A stretch of 64,000 bases of DNA from a bacterium (lineage in GTDB: Bacteria; Zhuqueibacterota; Zhuqueibacteria; Residuimicrobiales; Residuimicrobiaceae): positions 1 through 64,000 of the forward strand of contig JAKQNR010000013.1 in assembly GCA_029565685.1 (NCBI GenBank), in the 5' to 3' direction. Each line of letters begins with the position of its first letter. Positions within the stretch are counted from its first letter, which is position 1. Position numbers and translations under genes: made by a program. The notes below the pieces were generated by a model. That model was not told where the DNA came from. It saw nothing but the letters and a program-made list of their open reading frames with translations, and did no database searches. Positions 35,205 to 44,789 of the stretch are shown here, in pieces.

Positions 35205-35825
35205 CTATCGAGTTCGATCGCCCCAGGAGCGATAGTACAGCTCTTTGGCTTCGATGGTCATGCCCGGATTATGTCCCTGAATGGCAAAATGACCCTGGCT
35301 GTATTCCGAATCAGCGAATTCAGTGACCAGCTGCTCGTTCACCCAGATCTGAATGTTCTCGCCGATCGCCTTGACGCGCAGGGAGAACCATTCGTTGTCC
35401 TTGGTCAACAAGGCTTTGGCCTGGCCGGTCGGTTTGCCGGGTTTCCATAGCCAGCCGGTGTGCGCGGTAGAATGGTTATCGATCTGCGCTTCATAGCCGC
35501 GGGGAAAGCCATCCGGATTGGACTCTGGCGGATTGGCGCGAAAGTAAAAGCCGCTGTTGCCTTTTTCGCTGATGCGGAACATGCCCTTGACTTCCAAATC
35601 GCTCAGCACCGGCTCTGCGTAGAGATGGCCCATCCCGTCCCGGCCGATCAGGACGCCGTCGCGCACCTCCCAGGTGGCTTTGCCGCGGCTGAACCAGCCG
35701 TCCAGATTTTTACCGTTGAACAGGGAAATCCATTCCGGCTCTGCGTTTTTTTTCACATCGGATTTTTGGCATCCAGCCGCGGAGAACAACAGGCCTCCCA
35801 GCAGGACGAGCGTTCCTTTTTTCAT
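35205..35825 (-). CDS. DUF1080 (3-keto-disaccharide hydrolase-like) lipoprotein
   Basis: A 206-residue lipoprotein: the signal sequence ends in FSAAGC with the lipidated Cys19. The mature protein is one concanavalin-like beta-jelly-roll of the DUF1080/3-keto-disaccharide hydrolase family, with WISLFNGKNLDGWF, SGFYFRA, GYEAQIDN, NEWFSLRVKAIG and GHFAIQGHNPG. Family members are abundant in FCB and Planctomycetes genomes; some act on 3-keto-glycosides, many are uncharacterised. It is at the envelope surface or periplasm. A strong promoter lies at 35870-35898. Confidence 0.9.
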   Translation of the reverse strand: MKKGTLVLLGGLLFSAAGCQKSDVKKNAEPEWISLFNGKNLDGWFSRGKATWEVRDGVLIGRDGMGHLYAEPVLSDLEVKGMFRISEKGNSGFYFRANPPESNPDGFPRGYEAQIDNHSTAHTGWLWKPGKPTGQAKALLTKDNEWFSLRVKAIGENIQIWVNEQLVTEFADSEYSQGHFAIQGHNPGMTIEAKELYYRSWGDRTR

Positions 35826-35869
35826 GATAGATCCTCGTGTGATAATGATGGTAAGCGGTTATCATCCAT

Positions 35870-35898
35870 AGTATACGTTTTTTCCGACCAAGAGTCAA
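35870..35898 (-). promoter_or_regulatory. Sigma-70-type promoter for the DUF1080-nadB operon
   Basis: On the minus strand the -35 box is TTGACT (35893-35898), the spacer is 17, and the -10 box is TATACT (35870-35875). The DUF1080 ATG is 45 bases downstream. Confidence 0.78.
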
Positions 35899-35920
35899 AT
35901 AAAAATACGCGGGAAAGGAC

Positions 35921-35949
35921 TGGATCATCATCACAGCGTGTCGTATATT
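35921..35949 (+). promoter_or_regulatory. Possible promoter for the alpha/beta hydrolase gene
   Basis: A good -10 box TATATT (35944-35949) lies 39 bases before the ATG; the hexamer at 17 spacing is TGGATC, a poor -35. Placement rests mainly on the -10 box. Confidence 0.38.
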
Positions 35950-35987
35950 AACGAGTCCTCAGCGTTGAAAAGTCAAAGGAGCCGGTC

Positions 35988-36980
35988 ATGAAAATCAATC
36001 CGTATCTGCGCTTGATCACAAGTGTTTGGATGGTCGTGAGCGCGCCGCTGTACGCAGGGGCTCTATCCCCTGTGGATGGGATGCGGGACATGCGTTACAG
36101 CCGCCGAACTGCGGCAGAAGCGGTACGATGGCAACACCAATTGCGTCAACAATGTATCGAGCTGCTTCACTTGCAGGATCTGATGAACCTGCGCGGTCAA
36201 TTGCCGTTGCGAATAAAGCGATGCGCAGAGGCGGACCGATCCGGCTACAGAATGATGGAATTGGAAATAGCCGCCACTCCCGGAAGAAGAATAGCCGTGG
36301 TTTTTACCCGTCCTTCTCAGGGAGCAGGACCGTTTCCCGCGGTGGTGTGCGTGCACGGACACGGCGGTTCGCGACACGTCGTGTACGATGTCGAGACCAT
36401 TTATAAAGGCTTTGCGCATCACCTGGCGTCAGCGGGATATGTGACCATCTCGACGGAGGTGGGCCAGCATCAAGTCTTTGAACCGGGCCGTACTTTGATC
36501 GGTGAACGGTTGTGGGATTTATTACGCTGCGTCGATTATTTGCGTTCGTTGAAGGAGGTGGATGTACAGCGCATCGGTTGCGCAGGGTTGTCTCTGGGCG
36601 GTGAGATGGCCATGTGGTTGGCGGCCATGGACGAGGGGATCGCCGCAACCGTCAGCGCCGGATTTCTCACCCTGATGGATCAGATGGAAAAGAATCATTG
36701 TCCGTGCTGGAAGTTCGACGGCCTGCGCCAGCGGGCGGATTGGCCGGACATCTACTCGCTGATTGCACCGCGGCCGTTGCAGTGTCAGAATGGATGGAAG
36801 GAGCCGCCGTCGGATTTTGTCGTGTCTTTTGCCCGCCTGGCGATGGCTCAGGTTCGGCCGATCTATCAGGACCTGGGCCGGCCGAATGCGGTGGAGCTGC
36901 ACGCCCACTGCGGCGCTCACGAGATCGATCTTGCCGCGTTGATGGATTTTTTCGATCGTACGCTGCGTGTTCGTCCATGA
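35988..36980 (+). CDS. Secreted alpha/beta hydrolase (acetyl-esterase/dienelactone-hydrolase-like)
   Basis: A 330-residue serine hydrolase with an N-terminal signal peptide (ITSVWMVVSAPLYAGAL). The oxyanion region is VCVHGHGGSRH, the nucleophile elbow is GLSLGGEMA near residue 202, and the catalytic His is in HCGAHEID near residue 309; the acid is probably in the SLIAPRPLQCQNG region. The fold resembles acetyl-xylan-esterase-like enzymes that deacylate glycans, but the substrate is not shown. AAGGAG precedes the ATG by eight bases. It is divergent from the DUF1080 operon. Confidence 0.85.
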   Translation: MKINPYLRLITSVWMVVSAPLYAGALSPVDGMRDMRYSRRTAAEAVRWQHQLRQQCIELLHLQDLMNLRGQLPLRIKRCAEADRSGYRMMELEIAATPGRRIAVVFTRPSQGAGPFPAVVCVHGHGGSRHVVYDVETIYKGFAHHLASAGYVTISTEVGQHQVFEPGRTLIGERLWDLLRCVDYLRSLKEVDVQRIGCAGLSLGGEMAMWLAAMDEGIAATVSAGFLTLMDQMEKNHCPCWKFDGLRQRADWPDIYSLIAPRPLQCQNGWKEPPSDFVVSFARLAMAQVRPIYQDLGRPNAVELHAHCGAHEIDLAALMDFFDRTLRVRP

Positions 36981-37099
36981 GGTGTGGTCTTGGGACGTCG
37001 TGGCTGTGATCGGGCGGTACGGCGTGAATAATTTGTTCTTTGTATTGTGAAAATAATATCTAACTTCTAGGCGATTCAATCTTTCAGAAAGACAAGGAA

Positions 37100-38230
37100 A
37101 TGGCTACAACCGCGCTACCCGTTTGGCGCCGGGCGGTGATCAAAATCGGCAGTGGATTGATCGCGCCGGGCGGAAAAAAATGCAGCACTCAATACACGCT
37201 GTCCATCGCCGGTTTTATTACAGCGGCGAAAAATCAGGGCAAGGAAATCATCATGGTGTCCTCCGGCGCTGTGGCCGGCGGCTTGTCCACCCAGCCGGAA
37301 CTGCTCAAGCATACAACTTGGACTATTCCGGAGAAACAGGCGTTGGCCGCCATCGGCCAGCCGCTGATGATGAACCATTGGCGCCGCTTTTTCGATTTTC
37401 CCTGCGCACAGTTGCTGTTGACCTATGATGATGTCCATAACCGCAAACGGTTCGTCAACGCCAAGAACACCATTCGGCAGTTGCTGAGAATGGGTTGTCT
37501 GCCGATCGTCAACGAGAACGATACCGTGGCGGTGGAGGAATTACGGGTCGGCGACAATGACAACCTCGCCGCCTATGTCGCCATGCTGGCTGAGGCCGAT
37601 CTGTTGATCATCTGCAGCGATATCGATGGTCTGTATGACAGCGATCCGCATTGCCACAGCAATGCGCGGTTGTTGCCGGTGGTGGAAAAAATCGACCGGA
37701 CCATTTATACCCTGGCCGGCGGATCAAGAAATCCCATCGCCACCGGTGGCATGCGCACCAAGATCGAGGCGGCGCAAAAGGCATGCGCCCGCGGCATCAA
37801 CACCGTGCTGATCAACGGCAGGCGGCGTGAAGCGCTGGATTCGCTGCTGGCAGGGCAGCTGTCCGGAACGCTGTTCAAGCGCTCGCAAAACCCCATGACT
37901 GCGAAAAAACACTGGATGGTGCACGCTCTGACCCCCTGCGGTCAGATCATCATCGACAGCGGCGCCGGCCGCGCCCTGCTGCAGGGCGGCGCCTCTCTGC
38001 TGCCCTCCGGAGTGACCGGCGTAGCCGGCGATTTTAAAAAGGGGGATGCCGTGTTGGTCCTGCTGCAACAGGGCAAGCAGATCGTACCGATCGCCAAAGG
38101 GATCACCCGTTACGGCGCACGCGATTTGACCAAAATCAAAGGGAGAAAAAGCGCCGAGGTCACCGGTATTCTCGGTTATACCGGGGCCGAAGTGATCCAT
38201 CGGGACGATCTAGTGTTGATCTACGAATAA
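37100..38230 (+). CDS. proB: Glutamate 5-kinase with PUA domain
   Basis: First step of proline synthesis: ATP-dependent phosphorylation of glutamate. The 376-residue protein has an amino-acid-kinase domain (VIKIGSGLI, MVSSGAVAGG, PIVNENDTVAVEELRVGDND, CSDIDGLYDSDP, GGMRTKIEAA) and a C-terminal PUA domain from about 280 (GQIIIDSGAGRALLQGGASL). The N-terminal glycine loop is IGSGL, where many members have VGSS/GT. It pairs with proA 24 bases downstream. AAGGAA precedes the ATG. Proline feedback is known for the family through the kinase domain. Confidence 0.97.
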   Translation: MATTALPVWRRAVIKIGSGLIAPGGKKCSTQYTLSIAGFITAAKNQGKEIIMVSSGAVAGGLSTQPELLKHTTWTIPEKQALAAIGQPLMMNHWRRFFDFPCAQLLLTYDDVHNRKRFVNAKNTIRQLLRMGCLPIVNENDTVAVEELRVGDNDNLAAYVAMLAEADLLIICSDIDGLYDSDPHCHSNARLLPVVEKIDRTIYTLAGGSRNPIATGGMRTKIEAAQKACARGINTVLINGRRREALDSLLAGQLSGTLFKRSQNPMTAKKHWMVHALTPCGQIIIDSGAGRALLQGGASLLPSGVTGVAGDFKKGDAVLVLLQQGKQIVPIAKGITRYGARDLTKIKGRKSAEVTGILGYTGAEVIHRDDLVLIYE

Positions 38231-38254
38231 TACCAATCAAGGAGAAAATAAAAG

Positions 38255-39511
38255 ATGCAAGCATCGCTGGTTGACCTGGTGACGGCCACGCGTCAGGCCA
38301 GCCGTACCATCGCCAGACTCGATTCGTCTGCTAAAAATCGCGCTCTGCTGGCCATGGCCCGCCGGCTGATCGACCGGCAGGCAGAAATTCTACACGCCAA
38401 TGAACAGGACCTGCGCCAGGCTGAAGCCAAGGGAGTGTCTGCAGCCATGCTGGACCGGTTGACCCTTGACTCGGACCGCCTGAAGACTATGTCCGTCGCG
38501 CTGGAGGAGTTGGTGCAACTGGCCGATCCGGTGGGAGTTACCACAGAGTCCTGGATACGCCCCAACGGCCTGCGCGTCTGCCGTATGCAGATTCCTCTGG
38601 GAGTCATTGCCATCATTTATGAAGCACGCCCAAATGTAACCTCCGACGCCGCCGGGCTTTGCATTAAAAGCGGCAATGCGGTGATTCTGCGCGGCGGTTC
38701 TGAGGCGTTACGCTCCAATCTGGCTGTGGTGGCCGCGCTGCGGCAGGGGTTGGAGGAGAGCGATCTTCCCGCAGCGGCTGTGACCCTGATGCCAAGCACG
38801 GACCGGCAGGATATGGCGGTTTTGCTCAAGATGGATTCACTCATAGATCTGGTGATACCTCGCGGCGGAGAGGGATTGATACGCTTTGTCGCGGAGAACA
38901 GCCGAATACCGGTCATCAAACATTACAAGGGCATCTGCCATCTCTATGTCGACAAAGATGCGGACCTCGATATGGCGTTGCGATTGCTGGTCGACGGAAA
39001 AACATCGCGTCCAGGCGTGTGCAATGCACTGGAAACGCTGCTGGTGCATGCAGAAGCAGCCGCCGCGTTTTTACCCAGGGCGCATGAGATATTGAAACGC
39101 AAAAACGTCGAGCTGCGCGGATGCCCTAGAACCTGTGAATTGATCCCCGGCGCTCTTCCGGCGCAGGAAAAGGATTATGATACCGAACATCTGGACTTGA
39201 TCCTCTCGGTGCGCGTAGTGAAGGATGTCAACGCCGCGGTCGCCCATATCGAACAGCACGGTTCAGACCACACCGAGGTGATCGTGACGGAAAATTTGAC
39301 CACCGCTCGTCATTTTGTTCAGCAGGTGAATTCTTCTTCGGTTATGGTGAACGCCTCCTCGCGTTTTGCCGACGGCGGGGAATTGGGGCTGGGCGCTGAG
39401 ATCGGCATCTCCACCACGCGGTTGCACGCCTATGGCCCCATGGGCTTGGAAGCGCTGACGACGAAAAAATTCGTCGTCCTGGGCGCCGGACAAACAAGAC
39501 ATCCTGTATGA
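38255..39511 (+). CDS. proA: Gamma-glutamyl phosphate reductase
   Basis: Second step of proline synthesis: NADPH reduction of glutamyl-5-phosphate to the semialdehyde. It has 418 residues and is full length, with PLGVIAIIYEARPNVTSDA, GNAVILRGGSEA, PRGGEGLIRFV, the catalytic-Cys segment SRPGVCNALETLLVH, and the C-terminal NASSRFADGGELGLGAEIGIST. It is in an operon with proB (24-base gap), and a VOC-domain gene follows 21 bases later. A GGAG ribosome site is present. Confidence 0.98.
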   Translation: MQASLVDLVTATRQASRTIARLDSSAKNRALLAMARRLIDRQAEILHANEQDLRQAEAKGVSAAMLDRLTLDSDRLKTMSVALEELVQLADPVGVTTESWIRPNGLRVCRMQIPLGVIAIIYEARPNVTSDAAGLCIKSGNAVILRGGSEALRSNLAVVAALRQGLEESDLPAAAVTLMPSTDRQDMAVLLKMDSLIDLVIPRGGEGLIRFVAENSRIPVIKHYKGICHLYVDKDADLDMALRLLVDGKTSRPGVCNALETLLVHAEAAAAFLPRAHEILKRKNVELRGCPRTCELIPGALPAQEKDYDTEHLDLILSVRVVKDVNAAVAHIEQHGSDHTEVIVTENLTTARHFVQQVNSSSVMVNASSRFADGGELGLGAEIGISTTRLHAYGPMGLEALTTKKFVVLGAGQTRHPV

Positions 39512-39532
39512 TCAGGAATGAGGAGAAATGAG

Positions 39533-39934
39533 ATGAGTCCTTTTATCGATCATATCGCTTTGCGGGTGAGCAACCTGGATCAGGCGATATCATTTTATAC
39601 CGACGTTTTGAAATGTGATCTGGATTTCCGCACCTTGGATGAGGAGCATCACGAGGCGTTCGCTTTTTTACAGATGGAGGGAGGCCGGATAGAATTGCTG
39701 CAAAAGCTGGATGCGGATAATCAACCCATGGCCTACGAGCGGCCGCCTGTCGCGCCGCCCTTTTGTCCTCATCTGGCGCTGGGCTGCGCTGATTTGGACG
39801 AGTGGATTGTTGAACTGCAAAAAAGAGGAGTGCCGCTGATTGAGGGCCCTCTGGTCATTGCGAAGGAGGTGAAATGGCTGTACATCGCCGATCCAGATGG
39901 CAATATCCTCGAATTCGTGCAGTGGCTGAAATAA
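39533..39934 (+). CDS. VOC (glyoxalase/bleomycin-resistance) family protein
   Basis: A 133-residue cytoplasmic protein with two beta-alpha-beta-beta-beta modules. Features: FIDHIALRVSNLDQAISFYTDVL at the start, FAFLQMEGGRIELLQ (Glu ligand), HLALGCADLDEWIVELQKRG, and the closing segment ADPDGNILEFVQ. The His, Glu, His and Glu positions expected for metal binding appear present, so a metal-dependent enzyme is possible, such as a lactoylglutathione-lyase or epimerase type. ATG 39533 is preferred over 39518, because AGGAG lies seven bases before it. Confidence 0.88.
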   Translation: MSPFIDHIALRVSNLDQAISFYTDVLKCDLDFRTLDEEHHEAFAFLQMEGGRIELLQKLDADNQPMAYERPPVAPPFCPHLALGCADLDEWIVELQKRGVPLIEGPLVIAKEVKWLYIADPDGNILEFVQWLK

Positions 39935-39994
39935 TCCTGAGCGCAGAGCTTTTGTTGATCGCAGGAGCACGCAGGCGAATGCTTGTTTTAAAAC

Positions 39995-41086
39995 TCAGGG
40001 CAAAGCCTGTTCAATGATTCCGCCCCCCACCAGCCTGTCCTCCTGATAGCAGACAACGGATTGTCCCGGCGTCACCGCCGGCCGCGGCTCGTCAAATCGA
40101 AGGATGAAGCGGTCGGTTTCCACTTGATCGATGGTCGCCGCGAATCCGGGATCCTTGTAACGAATCCGCGCTTCAACCTTGGTTCCGGCAGCCGGCTGCG
40201 GCCAGGCCAGCCAATTGCTCTGATCGGCTATCAATCCGGAGGCCAGCAACTCTTGCTGCTCTCCAAGCCGAATGCGGTTGCGGCCGGGATCGATCTCGCA
40301 GACAAACACCGGCCGCCCCAGGGCGACGCCCAGCCCCTTGCGCTGACCGATGGTGTAAAAAGGATATCCGCGATGCCGGCCGATCACCGCGCCTGTGCGG
40401 TCGACAAAATCGCCTGAAGGAATAGAGTGGCCGGCCTGCGTCAATCGGTCGGTGAGGAAACGGCGAAAGTCGTCATCCAGAACGAAACAGATCTCCTGGC
40501 TTTCATTTTTGTGAGCAACAGACAGGTTCCATTCCCGGGCTTTGGCTCTGACCTCCTCTTTGCTCCACGCGCCCAATGGAAACAGTGTGCAGCGCAGCTG
40601 TTCCTGCGACAATCGCCACAGAGCGTAAGATTGATCCTTGGGCCGGTGCACCGCCTGCTGCAGCCAATAACGGCCGGTCTGCGGATCTGATTGCACACGG
40701 CAGTAATGGCCGGTGGCGAAAAGTCCGGCTCCACAGCGACGGCCGAATTCCCACAGCGCTCCCCATTTGATATGCACATTGCAGTGGACACAGGGATTAG
40801 GCGTTCGGCCGGCTAGGTATTCGCCGACAAAATAGTCGATGACGGTTTGCTCGAACAACGCATGCAGGTCTACCACATGATGCTCGATGCCCAACTGCCG
40901 GCAGACGATGGCGGCATCGCGGCTTGGCTGGTAGGGATGGCGAAGCGCACCCTGAGCAGGCAGCAGGGAAGCATCCAAGTGTTCCATGGTGACGCCGATG
41001 ACTTCATAGCCCTGATTCTGCAGCCAGGCGGCAGCCACCGAGCTATCCACTCCGCCGCTCATAGCCACAGCCACTTTGGATTTCAT
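39995..41086 (-). CDS. mnmA: tRNA-specific 2-thiouridylase MnmA
   Basis: Thiolates U34 in tRNA-Lys, Glu and Gln. The 363-residue protein has the PP-loop SGGVDSS at residues 10-16, the first catalytic Cys99 in TPNPCVHCN, and the second Cys in SQEICFVLDDDFR near 195. It also has the FATGHYCRV segment, the C-terminal central domain IGQRKGLGVALGRPVFV and the beta-barrel RYKDPGF. A TTG six bases earlier is possible, but the ATG at 41086 gives the normal MKSKVAVAMSGG start. It lies ten bases after the S9 peptidase gene and is probably co-transcribed with it. Confidence 0.97.
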   Translation of the reverse strand: MKSKVAVAMSGGVDSSVAAAWLQNQGYEVIGVTMEHLDASLLPAQGALRHPYQPSRDAAIVCRQLGIEHHVVDLHALFEQTVIDYFVGEYLAGRTPNPCVHCNVHIKWGALWEFGRRCGAGLFATGHYCRVQSDPQTGRYWLQQAVHRPKDQSYALWRLSQEQLRCTLFPLGAWSKEEVRAKAREWNLSVAHKNESQEICFVLDDDFRRFLTDRLTQAGHSIPSGDFVDRTGAVIGRHRGYPFYTIGQRKGLGVALGRPVFVCEIDPGRNRIRLGEQQELLASGLIADQSNWLAWPQPAAGTKVEARIRYKDPGFAATIDQVETDRFILRFDEPRPAVTPGQSVVCYQEDRLVGGGIIEQALP

Positions 41087-41096
41087 AGCCAACCGC

Positions 41097-43874
41097 TCAC
41101 TTAGTCAGTTCCAATCCCCAGGTTTTGTTTTTCATCGTCGCCGGCACGCCGGTTTTCATCCATACGGGCATGGGAGCGTCCATTAAATAATGATCGAAAA
41201 ACTGCTGCAGGCGGATGGAGAGATCCTTGCGATTTTTTCGTTCTTTTAGATTATGTTCTTCGCCGTTGTAAACCAGCAGCCATGTCGGCTTGCCCAACCG
41301 GCGCAGTGCAGTGAACAGCTCGATCCCCTGCTGATAGGGGACTGCGCCGTCATTGTCGTTATGCATAATCAGCAGCGGCGTGGTGACATCCGGCGCCTTG
41401 AACAGCGGCGAGTTCTCGATGTAATGCCACGGTTTTTCCCACAGCGTGGCGCCGATGCGGCTTTGTTCCCGCTCATACTGAAACTGGCGCACTCGGCCCG
41501 ACTCCAGACGAATGCCTCCGTAGGCGCTGGTCATATTGCTCACCGGAGCACCGGCGCCGGCGCAACGAAACAGGTGCGAGTGCGCAACCAGATAGGCCAC
41601 TTGGTATCCGCCCCAGCTCTGCCCCTGAATGCCGATGCGACCCTGGTCGACAAATCCACGACCGATCAGAGCCTGAACGCCGGGAAGAATGCACGACATT
41701 GCGCTTTTCCCCGGATAACCGTTTTCATAGACGATATCCGGAATAAAAAAGAGATAGCCGCGGCTGGCGTAGAACACCGGCGAAACGGTGGACGCACTGG
41801 GGCGTGGTTCAAAGTAACGGTGCAGCAGATCGGCGTTGCGCTCATAAAAATAGACGATCATAGGGTATTGCCTGGTCGAATCGAAATGCTCCGGCTTGTA
41901 CAGCAGGCCCTGCAAGGGTTTGCCGTCGTTGGAGAGCCAGCGGACCAGTTCCACCGACCCCCACAAATAGTCGGACTGTTGCGGATTGGCGTCGCTCCTT
42001 CTCTGCGGCTGAGCGAACCGTGTATCCGTAGTCCACAGATCGGGAAACTCGCGAAAGGTGGAGCGGGTAAAGGCCAGGGTTTCCGCTTGTTTTGCTTTGA
42101 TCGGATGGCTCAGAGATTGAGCGGCGTGAAAAAGGACGGCGGGCGCCGCGTCGTCGCTCAGGCGTTTGCTGCAAAAGCCTTCGGATTTATCGCGATAATC
42201 AAAGGTTTTCAGCAGCAGCGGCTTGTCGCTATCGATAAATTTGGCCTCCGGATCCAGCGTCAGGTATCGGTAGCTGGTTTGCTCCTGCCGCCCCAGCCCG
42301 TTGGTGATGATGCGGGCGGCAGCTTTATTCGTCGGATCCAGTTCCCAGATATCATAGCGGTCATAGAGCAGAACGCGGCGATCCTGAGCGGTCCAGCCCA
42401 TCAACCCATAGGGGGTCGGGTCATCCGGTCGGTCATTCAGTTCATCGGCAAAAGAGACGCCAAGGCCGGCGGTAAGGTTGTTGGTTTTTCCGGAAGCGAC
42501 TTCATAAGAGAACCAGTGGCCCTGCACTTCATCGAACCACAGCACGTATTTGCCATGGGGCGAGGCGCTGACTGGGCCGGCGATTTTTTTAGCGATGAGA
42601 GTGCGCGCGCCGTCTGCAAGGCGTACGCAATAGAGATCCTGAAAGGCGGCATCATCCCAGGACAGCTGCATCTGATAGGGCAGCCCGCTCAGTCCCAGTG
42701 CCCAGCCGGCATCGCCCTCTTGGACGATTTTCAGCTCAGGCAGATCCACGGCCGCCAGTTGCGAGAATTTTTCATCTTTCACACGGACCACCGCTGTGTA
42801 ACTGCGCTTGAGTTCCTTGTCCAAGTCGTGAATCTGCTGCGACTGTAGGAGGGGGTCCTGGTAATGCCAGATGTCGAGTTTGGCGGTTTCAAACTCGACC
42901 AGCGTGGTATCCTCAGCCACGGGGATGGGCGCTGTGCCTAAAAACAGCTGTTCGCCGTTGCGGCTGAACTGGAGCGTTTGGTTTTCGCTGATCAGCCAGT
43001 GTCGCGGGAAACCGGTTTTCAGTGTGTCAAGGAGTTGCCGCGCTGAATCGTTCTCCGCGCGCCAGTAAAAGAGAGAATAAAACCGTTGTTTGTTTTTGCT
43101 GGTGTCGCGGTCAGCAAGAAAGGCGGCTTGCTGACCCTGTTCGTCCCAGAGCAATTTTTTATACACCGCCTTGCCGCTTTGAATCATGCGCCAGGAAGCA
43201 GAGGGGGTGTTAAAGACATAGACGCCGGGCTTTTGCGCGCTGTCAGCGGCAGAGCAGGCGAATAGAATGCGATGTCCTGGCTTGGCGACCTGATAGTCCG
43301 TGACGCTGTGAAACGTCCACTCTCTGCCATCCGCCAGCCTGTGTATCACCAGATCGCCGCCCGCATCATCCGCTTTCTTTTTATTTTTGTCCGTCTCCTG
43401 CTTCGCGAGCGCTGGATCTTTTTCCCGCTGGTAGGCCAGCCAGCCGCTGCCCTTTTCCGGCAGCTGATAGGATTTGACCCAGCCGATTTTTCTAACCGAA
43501 CCGTTGTCCAGTTGCAGGATGGCCAGAGAATCCTTGGGCATCTCCTCCTCTTTTTTCTTGGCGATTTTGGCCTTGCGGATATCGTTAAAGAAGGGTTGAA
43601 CCTGCGCTACCACGAAACGCGAGTCCTGAGTGAAACGCGCTTTGTGGCCGCGGGGAATCAGAAAGGTTTGTTCTCGATCGATCGAGGTGATGCGCAGTTC
43701 ACCGTCCCCTTCCTGAGGCACGAGGCTGTAAAGCAAAAAGGCGCCGTTTTCCGATAGAGCGGTTCCGGCGATAGAGTTCCATCGATCATAGACCGAGTGG
43801 TCGAGCGGTTTTTTTTCAGCCAAACAGCTTGCGGCGATTGCCAAAAGGCAAAGCGAAAGACCGATCCGTTTCAT
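41097..43874 (-). CDS. S9 family prolyl oligopeptidase, exported
   Basis: A 925-residue serine peptidase with signal peptide MKRIGLSLCLLAIAASCLA. A long N-terminal region of WD/propeller-like repeats (FSRNGEQLFLG, SPHGKYVLWFDEVQGHW and so on) precedes the C-terminal alpha/beta-hydrolase domain. The nucleophile is in IGIQGQSWGGYQVAYLV, the Asp in HNDNDGAVPYQQ, and the His in NGEEHNLKERKN. It should cleave short peptides in the periplasm or outside. The Cys at the end of the signal (ASCLAEK) could be read as a lipobox but is not strong. Start ATG 43874 has AGGTG seven bases upstream. Confidence 0.92.
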   Translation of the reverse strand: MKRIGLSLCLLAIAASCLAEKKPLDHSVYDRWNSIAGTALSENGAFLLYSLVPQEGDGELRITSIDREQTFLIPRGHKARFTQDSRFVVAQVQPFFNDIRKAKIAKKKEEEMPKDSLAILQLDNGSVRKIGWVKSYQLPEKGSGWLAYQREKDPALAKQETDKNKKKADDAGGDLVIHRLADGREWTFHSVTDYQVAKPGHRILFACSAADSAQKPGVYVFNTPSASWRMIQSGKAVYKKLLWDEQGQQAAFLADRDTSKNKQRFYSLFYWRAENDSARQLLDTLKTGFPRHWLISENQTLQFSRNGEQLFLGTAPIPVAEDTTLVEFETAKLDIWHYQDPLLQSQQIHDLDKELKRSYTAVVRVKDEKFSQLAAVDLPELKIVQEGDAGWALGLSGLPYQMQLSWDDAAFQDLYCVRLADGARTLIAKKIAGPVSASPHGKYVLWFDEVQGHWFSYEVASGKTNNLTAGLGVSFADELNDRPDDPTPYGLMGWTAQDRRVLLYDRYDIWELDPTNKAAARIITNGLGRQEQTSYRYLTLDPEAKFIDSDKPLLLKTFDYRDKSEGFCSKRLSDDAAPAVLFHAAQSLSHPIKAKQAETLAFTRSTFREFPDLWTTDTRFAQPQRRSDANPQQSDYLWGSVELVRWLSNDGKPLQGLLYKPEHFDSTRQYPMIVYFYERNADLLHRYFEPRPSASTVSPVFYASRGYLFFIPDIVYENGYPGKSAMSCILPGVQALIGRGFVDQGRIGIQGQSWGGYQVAYLVAHSHLFRCAGAGAPVSNMTSAYGGIRLESGRVRQFQYEREQSRIGATLWEKPWHYIENSPLFKAPDVTTPLLIMHNDNDGAVPYQQGIELFTALRRLGKPTWLLVYNGEEHNLKERKNRKDLSIRLQQFFDHYLMDAPMPVWMKTGVPATMKNKTWGLELTK

Positions 43875-44074
43875 TGTGAGCACCTGACTGGTTGTGAGCG
43901 AAGAGGGATTTAGCGAATGTAGGAATTTTTACGGGAAAAATAAACAACTATGTGCAACGGGCGTCCAGCGAGGAAGCGAAGAACGTCCTGCTGGTGCGGC
44001 GGTTCAACGGCCGTGAGGTGGTCGGCGAAAAGCCGCTGTGTGAAAGAAGGGGGGGCTTGCACGCGCCGTCCGGC

Positions 44075-44731
44075 CTAGCTCTGATCATGCGCCACGATGC
44101 GCGCCTCGGTTAAAAAAAACACCTCTTCAGCGATGTTGGTGGCATGGTCAGCTAATCGTTCCAGCTGTCTGGTCAGCACGATCAAATGCGCACATGGTTC
44201 GATGTCGCCGGTTCTGGCTTTCATCCGCTCGACGAGGAATTTAAAAATGCTTTTATTCAAACCGTCCACCGCGTCGTCCTGGCGCCGCACTTGCAGCGCT
44301 TTTTGATTGTCCAACTCGGTGAACGCCGCGATGGCTGTCTTCAGCATCACCTGCGCCTGTTTAGCCATATCGATCACCTGCGACTCTTGTACCAGATCGT
44401 GGCGGTCTGCGGTTTTGCGCGTACGGTTGACGATGTTGACGGCGATGTCGCCGCACCGTTCAAGCTGGGCGCTGATTTTCAGCGCTGTGATGATGATGCG
44501 CAGGTCTATAGCCACGGGTTGAAATAGAGCGAATAGGTTTTCACACTGAGCCAGAATCAGGTTTTCATAGGCGTCCGTCTGTTTGTCGCGCTCCTTGACC
44601 ACGCGACACAACTCCACATCGGCTTTTTCCAGCGCTTCAATGGCCATGCCCACCTGGCCGTCCACCAGCTCCACCATCTGCTGCAAGGACGTTTTCAGGC
44701 TGTCCATTTCCTGAGTAAAATGATTCTGCAT
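44075..44731 (-). CDS. phoU: Phosphate transport regulator PhoU
   Basis: A 218-residue all-helical cytoplasmic protein made of two PhoU three-helix repeats, with the metal-cluster type motifs RCGDIAVNI in the first repeat and RLADHATNIAEEVFFLTEA in the second. PhoU links Pst transporter activity to phosphate signalling and limits uptake. Here it is separately transcribed and divergent from pstSCAB, whereas in many bacteria it ends that operon. No PhoR/PhoB pair is in the window. ATG 44731 has GAGG about ten bases upstream and a good promoter at 44761-44789. Confidence 0.96.
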   Translation of the reverse strand: MQNHFTQEMDSLKTSLQQMVELVDGQVGMAIEALEKADVELCRVVKERDKQTDAYENLILAQCENLFALFQPVAIDLRIIITALKISAQLERCGDIAVNIVNRTRKTADRHDLVQESQVIDMAKQAQVMLKTAIAAFTELDNQKALQVRRQDDAVDGLNKSIFKFLVERMKARTGDIEPCAHLIVLTRQLERLADHATNIAEEVFFLTEARIVAHDQS

Positions 44732-44760
44732 ATTCAATGAACCTCGACCTTGGATAAAGT

Positions 44761-44789
44761 AATATACTCATGTTTTTTTCTGAAATCAA
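44761..44789 (-). promoter_or_regulatory. Sigma-70-type promoter for phoU
   Basis: On the minus strand the -35 box is TTGATT (44784-44789), the spacer is 17, and the -10 box is TATATT (44761-44766). It lies 30 bases upstream of the phoU ATG. Confidence 0.75.

Noticed and set aside
41253..42848. A 531-codon open frame on the plus strand
   Set aside because: It lies wholly antisense to the S9 peptidase, whose catalytic motifs are intact, and its product is low-complexity without family features; long antisense frames are common in GC-rich genes.
43884..44074. A small gene or terminator between phoU and the S9 peptidase
   Set aside because: There is only a short CGGC-GAAAA-GCCG hairpin without a T-run and no frame with a ribosome site.
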